From Pseudomonas vanderleydeniana (GTDB taxonomy: Bacteria; Pseudomonadota; Gammaproteobacteria; Pseudomonadales; Pseudomonadaceae), in the NCBI RefSeq assembly GCF_014268755.2, contig NZ_CP077093.1, positions 6,570,501 to 6,634,500 on the forward strand: a stretch of 64,000 nt of DNA, in the 5' to 3' direction. The notes under the pieces are model-generated. The model saw nothing but the letters and a program-made list of their open reading frames with translations. It was not told the origin of the DNA and made no database searches. Position numbers and translations under genes: made by a program. The number at the start of each line of letters is the position of its first letter. Positions within the stretch are counted from its first letter, which is position 1. Shown one piece after another: positions 60,937 to 64,000 of this stretch.

Positions 60937-60952
60937 TGTGACAGAGATCACG
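60937..60952. promoter_or_regulatory. CRP/Vfr-type site upstream of the diguanylate cyclase
   Basis: TGTGACAGAGATCACG fits TGTGA-N6-TCACA in all but the last base. Its centre is 80 bases before the chosen start codon. The site would let cAMP-Vfr control this cyclase. Confidence 0.5.
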
Positions 60953-61055
60953 AATGCACTCTCTTTAACGGCAGGGCTCGGCTTCTTCTTAGCGTTTTAG
61001 TCAGGAATTTTCACGATTGACGCCAATAAATCGGCAATACGAAAAACGCCCATGA

Positions 61056-61089
61056 AAAAGCCGCTTCCCCCGAAGGAGAAGCGGCTTTT
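61056..61089 (-). terminator. terminator of the third acyl-CoA dehydrogenase gene
   Basis: AAAAGCCGCTTC-ccccgaagga-GAAGCGGCTTTT, a 12-bp stem with A/T flanks on both sides, about 20 bases after the stop codon at 61110. It works on either strand. Confidence 0.9.
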
Positions 61090-61109
61090 CGAGGTCACTC
61101 CGGCAGGAC

Positions 61110-62915
61110 TCAGTAGCCCAGGCTGAAGTTCTCTTCCTGCATGTCCATCAGGTTGTTGGCACCCGACAGCATGGTCGCCACGAGGGTCCGGGTACGCGGC
61201 AGGATACGCTGGAAGTAGAAGCGTGCGGTCTGCAGCTTGGCGGTGTAGAACGCCTCGTCGGTGGTACCCGCAGCCAGCTTCTCGGCGGCCAGGCGCGCCA
61301 TGTCGGCCCAGAAGTAGGCCAGGCAGGCGTAGCCGGAGTACATCAGGTAGTCCACCGAAGCGGCGCCGACTTCCTCGCGGTCCTTCATCGCCGCCATGCC
61401 CACTTTCATGGTCAGCTCGCCCCACTCCTTGTTCAACGCGGCCAGTGGTGCAACGAACTCGCTGACCGCCGCGTTGCCTTCGTTGGCCTGGCAGAACTTG
61501 TGGACGATCTTGGTGAAGCCCTTCAGTGCCTCGCCCTGGGTCATCAGCACCTTGCGACCCAGCAGGTCGAGGGCCTGGATACCGGTGGTGCCTTCGTACA
61601 GCATCGAGATGCGGCTGTCGCGAACGTTCTGCTCCATGCCCCACTCGGCGATGAAACCGTGGCCGCCGTAGATCTGAACGCCATGGTTGGCGGCCTCGAA
61701 GCCGACCTCGGTCATGAAGGCCTTGGCGATTGGCGTCATGAACGCCAGCAGTGCGTCAGCCTTCTTCTTCTCTTCCTCGTCCTGGCCGTACTTGACGATG
61801 TCCACCTGCTTGGCGGTGAAGTACACCATCGCCCGGTTGCCCTCGGCGAAGGCCTTCATGGTCAGCAGCATGCGACGCACGTCAGGGTGCACGATGATCG
61901 GGTCAGCGGCCTTGTCCGGCGCTTTCGGGCCCGTCAGGGAGCGCATCTGCAGACGCTCGCGAGCGTACTTCAGGCCACCCTGGAAACCGATCTCGGCGTG
62001 GGCCAGGCCTTGCAGCGCGGTACCCAGGCGAGCGGTGTTCATGAAGGTGAACATGCAGTTCAGGCCCTTGTTCGGCGGGCCGATCAGGAAGCCGGTGGCG
62101 CCGTCGAAGTTCATCACGCAGGTGGCGTTGCCGTGGATGCCCATCTTGTGTTCGATCGAGCCACAGGAAACGGCGTTGCGCTGGCCAACCGAACCATCGG
62201 CGTTGGGCAGGAACTTGGGCACGATGAACAGCGAAATGCCCTTGGTGCCGGCCGGTGCATCCGGCAGGCGCGCCAGGACGATATGGACGATGTTGTCGGC
62301 CATGTCGTGTTCACCGGCCGAGATGAAGATCTTGGTCCCGCTGACCTTGTAGGAACCGTCAGCCTGAGGCTCGGCCTTGGTGCGCAGCATGCCCAGGTCG
62401 GTGCCGCAGTGCGGTTCGGTCAGGCACATGGTGCCGGTCCACTCGCCGGAGACCAGCTTGGTCAGGTAGGCCTCCTGCTGCTCGGGGGTACCGTGCTCGG
62501 AAATGGTGTTCATCGCACCGTGGGACAGGCCCGGGTACATGCCCCACGACCAGTTCGCCTCGCCGACCATCTCGCTCACCGCCAGGCCCAGCGACTCCGG
62601 CAGGCCCTGACCGCCGTGCTCGACGTCATGGGCCAGGCTCGGCCAGCCGCCTTCGACGAACTGCTTGTAGGCTTCCTTGAAGCCGCTCGGGGTCTTCACG
62701 CCCGACTCGCTCCAGGTGCAGCCTTCGGTATCACCAACACGGTTCAGCGGAGCCAGTACCTGTTCGCAGAACTTGGCGCCTTCTTCAAGGATGGCGTTGA
62801 CCATGTCCGGAGTAGCGTCCTGGCAAGCCGGCAGGCTCTGATAGTGCGCTTCGTAGCCAAGCAGTTCGTCACGAACGAAGCGAATATCACGCAAGGGGGC
62901 CTTGTAGTCAGGCAT
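61110..62915 (-). CDS. acyl-CoA dehydrogenase (FadE1/PA0506-like)
   Basis: 601 residues, with the cluster's [19 protein letters not shown] start, [28 protein letters not shown] and [17 protein letters not shown] chose the ATG at 62915 behind AGAGG; the longer frame to 63011 crosses the operator and promoter and is rejected. By place, next to bioD and the 97-residue gene, this matches P. aeruginosa PA0506 (FadE1), a long-chain enzyme in the PsrA regulon. The promoter and PsrA-like box at 62977-63021 support fatty-acid induction. Confidence 0.9.
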   Translation of the reverse strand: MPDYKAPLRDIRFVRDELLGYEAHYQSLPACQDATPDMVNAILEEGAKFCEQVLAPLNRVGDTEGCTWSESGVKTPSGFKEAYKQFVEGGWPSLAHDVEHGGQGLPESLGLAVSEMVGEANWSWGMYPGLSHGAMNTISEHGTPEQQEAYLTKLVSGEWTGTMCLTEPHCGTDLGMLRTKAEPQADGSYKVSGTKIFISAGEHDMADNIVHIVLARLPDAPAGTKGISLFIVPKFLPNADGSVGQRNAVSCGSIEHKMGIHGNATCVMNFDGATGFLIGPPNKGLNCMFTFMNTARLGTALQGLAHAEIGFQGGLKYARERLQMRSLTGPKAPDKAADPIIVHPDVRRMLLTMKAFAEGNRAMVYFTAKQVDIVKYGQDEEEKKKADALLAFMTPIAKAFMTEVGFEAANHGVQIYGGHGFIAEWGMEQNVRDSRISMLYEGTTGIQALDLLGRKVLMTQGEALKGFTKIVHKFCQANEGNAAVSEFVAPLAALNKEWGELTMKVGMAAMKDREEVGAASVDYLMYSGYACLAYFWADMARLAAEKLAAGTTDEAFYTAKLQTARFYFQRILPRTRTLVATMLSGANNLMDMQEENFSLGY

Positions 62916-62976
62916 AGCGATAAACCTCTGCTGATGAAACCTGGAAATAAGCGACCGCGTCGATTTGCCACGCCGG

Positions 62977-62992
62977 TCAAACAGTTGTTTGA
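62977..62992. promoter_or_regulatory. PsrA-type operator
   Basis: TCAAACAGTTGTTTGA is a perfect dyad with core CAAAC-N4-GTTTG, fitting the PsrA consensus (G/C)AAAC-N2-4-GTTT(G/C). It begins on the minus strand just downstream of the -10 box, so a bound repressor would cover the start site; long-chain acyl groups release PsrA. Confidence 0.75.
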
Positions 62993-63021
62993 AACATACG
63001 TTTGCGCCCAAGCCTTGTCAA
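62993..63021 (-). promoter_or_regulatory. sigma-70 promoter of the FadE1-like gene
   Basis: On the minus strand a perfect -35 TTGACA (63021-63016), a 17-base spacer and -10 TATGTT (62998-62993). The remainder of the 354-base gap up to the 97-residue gene (63022-63224) shows no gene or further motif I can support. Confidence 0.75.
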
Positions 63022-63224
63022 GCGTCGTTCATGAGCCATTGGTCATACGCAGCCCACAATACGCACAGGAAATGACCTGCAACCCTGAAGGCAGCGGCTG
63101 GCGCCAAGGAAAGAATAGTCCAGGGAAAAGATGATCTATCGAATGCGCGCGTATCAGCGCCGAGCGTCATTGACGCCAGTTGCGGGAAAAGGGGGAGGTG
63201 CCGGGCACGAGACTCGCGCAGGGC

Positions 63225-63247
63225 AAAACGGGCGCCTTCGCGCCCGT
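63225..63247 (-). terminator. terminator of the 97-residue gene
   Basis: ACGGGCGC-CTTC-GCGCCCGT (63228-63247), followed on the minus strand by a short T-run (AAAA at 63225-63228). It lies 22 bases after the stop codon at 63270. Confidence 0.85.
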
Positions 63248-63269
63248 CAGGATAACGACGAAAGAGGGA

Positions 63270-63563
63270 TCAGGCGTAGGTGTCGATCAGCGTGCCCAGC
63301 GCCTTGTCTGCCGCCTTCTCGACCTTGGCGCCCAGTTCGACCTGGAGCTTGCCCTGGGACAGGTCGACCAGACTGCTCGACAGGTCCTGCTGGCTACGGT
63401 CCAGCGACAGCAGGCGCTCGACCTGGGAGTCGGAAGACTGGCTCTTCAGCGAACGCTCGACAGTGGTATTGGCGATCTGGCCGGCGGCCTGGTCTACACG
63501 GTTCTGCCCGGACTGAATAGTGCTCAGACCGGCATAAAAAGCGGTGCTACCTGAGATTTCCAT
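63270..63563 (-). CDS. conserved small protein of unknown function
   Basis: 97 residues, start MEISGSTAFYAGLSTIQSGQNRV at ATG 63563. No signal peptide or transmembrane helix. The N-terminal third (YAGLSTIQSGQNRVDQAAGQIANTTV) has the spacing of hydrophobics and the Gln/Asn pattern seen at the N-terminus of flagellar rod and hook proteins, but the rest does not fit, and no function can be given. The remainder is charged and helical (RSQQDLSSSLVDLSQGKLQVELGAKVEKAADKALG). A protein of this kind lies between bioD and the fadE-like gene in other pseudomonads (PA0505 in P. aeruginosa, from memory). It has its own terminator. Confidence 0.8.
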   Translation of the reverse strand: MEISGSTAFYAGLSTIQSGQNRVDQAAGQIANTTVERSLKSQSSDSQVERLLSLDRSQQDLSSSLVDLSQGKLQVELGAKVEKAADKALGTLIDTYA

Positions 63564-63690
63564 GGGCGAACTCGACTGTGAAAAACGGTTACAGGCTGCA
63601 TTGAAGCAGAACCCGGGCAAGAATGCCCGTCAAAAACACTAATGGCACAATGCCTGGCAATAGGCAAAAACTAGCGCCCTGCCCTGTCCA

Positions 63691-64000
63691 TCAATCCAGC
63701 AGATCCAGCTGCAAGTGCTCTGCCACGGCTTGTGCGGAGGCCGTCTTGAGCTTCGGCACCCGCCCCAGGCACGGCGCCGGCAGGCGTTCGGCCAGCGTCG
63801 CGAGGTTCTCTTCCAGACGAGAGGTCTTCGGCTCGATGATGTTGGCCACCCAACCGGCCAGTTGCAGGCCATCACGGGCAATCGCCTCGGCGGTCAGCAA
63901 GGCATGGCTGATACAGCCCAGGCGCACACCCACCACCAGGATCACCGGCAACCCCAGGCCCCGGGCCAGGTCCGACAGGTTGGCCTGGTCCGCCAACGGC
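63691..64000 (-). CDS. bioD: dethiobiotin synthetase (N-terminus cut by window edge)
   Basis: Penultimate enzyme of biotin synthesis: makes the ureido ring of dethiobiotin from 7,8-diaminopelargonate, CO2 and ATP. Only the last ~102 codons are inside the window (ending at stop 63691-63693). Visible family segments are LPVILVVGVRLGCISHALLTAEAI, which holds the Lys/Gly substrate region, and LAGWVANIIEP. The P-loop would lie beyond 64000. The rest of the bio genes are expected to the right. Confidence 0.9.
   Translation of the reverse strand, partial: PLADQANLSDLARGLGLPVILVVGVRLGCISHALLTAEAIARDGLQLAGWVANIIEPKTSRLEENLATLAERLPAPCLGRVPKLKTASAQAVAEHLQLDLLD

Noticed and set aside
62916..63011. N-terminal extension of the FadE1-like protein
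   Set aside because: It would cover the PsrA-like operator and -10 box; all three paralogues begin with the same short N-terminus at the chosen ATG.

Overview
This window is a chromosomal segment of a Pseudomonas species, most likely of the fluorescens/putida lineage. The evidence is high GC, codon use typical of the genus, and long gene orders that I recognise from Pseudomonas chromosomes: rpe with an agt-type ABC operon, amgK-murU, lptD-surA-pdxA-rsmA-apaG-apaH-glpE-prkA-yeaH-spoVR-cca, folKB/plsY/tsaD/rpsU-dnaG-rpoD, davBA-pqqFABCDE, and a triple acyl-CoA dehydrogenase cluster next to bioD. All family and ortholog names come from reading motifs and from remembered gene order; no database search was run.

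Layout. Positions 1-8800, mostly minus strand, hold the 3' part of rpe, a four-gene ABC importer of the polyamine/GABA/5-aminovalerate type (agtABCD-like), and the two-component pair (agtSR-like) expected to control it. Positions 8855-12406 hold a DUF3530 protein, a DjlA-like co-chaperone, and the cell-wall recycling pair murU/amgK. Positions 12467-15308 are an intact group II intron with a reverse transcriptase/maturase/HNH protein, inserted in the leader of lptD in the same orientation. Positions 15379-23060 are the outer-membrane biogenesis and housekeeping run lptD to glpE. Positions 23362-28264 are the prkA-yeaH-spoVR stress operon. Positions 28327-37025 hold cca, folK, folB, plsY, tsaD and the macromolecular-synthesis operon rpsU-dnaG-rpoD. 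Positions 37140-40975 hold an RmcA-like dual GGDEF/EAL protein and a CAU-anticodon tRNA.

Positions 41118-42360 are a small accessory unit: a Fic AMP-transferase family gene behind two tandem palindromes. Positions 42383-51543 hold an Lrp/AsnC regulator, lysine catabolism davBA and the whole pqqFABCDE set. Positions 51574-52243 are a toxin-antitoxin module with a 17-bp palindrome between its predicted -35 and -10 boxes. Positions 52461-55471 hold a class III aminotransferase, a MOSC protein and a divergent LysR regulator. Positions 55700-63563 hold three related acyl-CoA dehydrogenases, a membrane diguanylate cyclase and a small unknown protein. The window closes inside bioD.

How the genes connect. 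DavBA turns lysine into 5-aminovalerate, the compound that the agt system is known to import and sense in P. aeruginosa, so the two ends of one metabolic theme lie within 43 kb. Two proteins, AgtS and RmcA, couple a periplasmic solute-binding domain to PAS domains and an output domain. PQQ synthesis serves periplasmic dehydrogenases. The acyl-CoA dehydrogenase at 61110-62915 carries a well-formed sigma-70 promoter with a PsrA-type fatty-acid operator on the start-site side of the -10.

The most notable observations are the intron in front of the essential lptD gene with readable EBS/IBS pairings, the tandem palindromes before fic, the LexA-like dyad over the rpsU stop codon, the cca ribosome-binding site buried in a terminator-like hairpin, and an in-frame upstream start for pqqA. 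Accessory or mobile pieces are limited to the intron, the fic unit, the toxin-antitoxin pair and REP repeats. I saw no CRISPR array, prophage or IS transposase.
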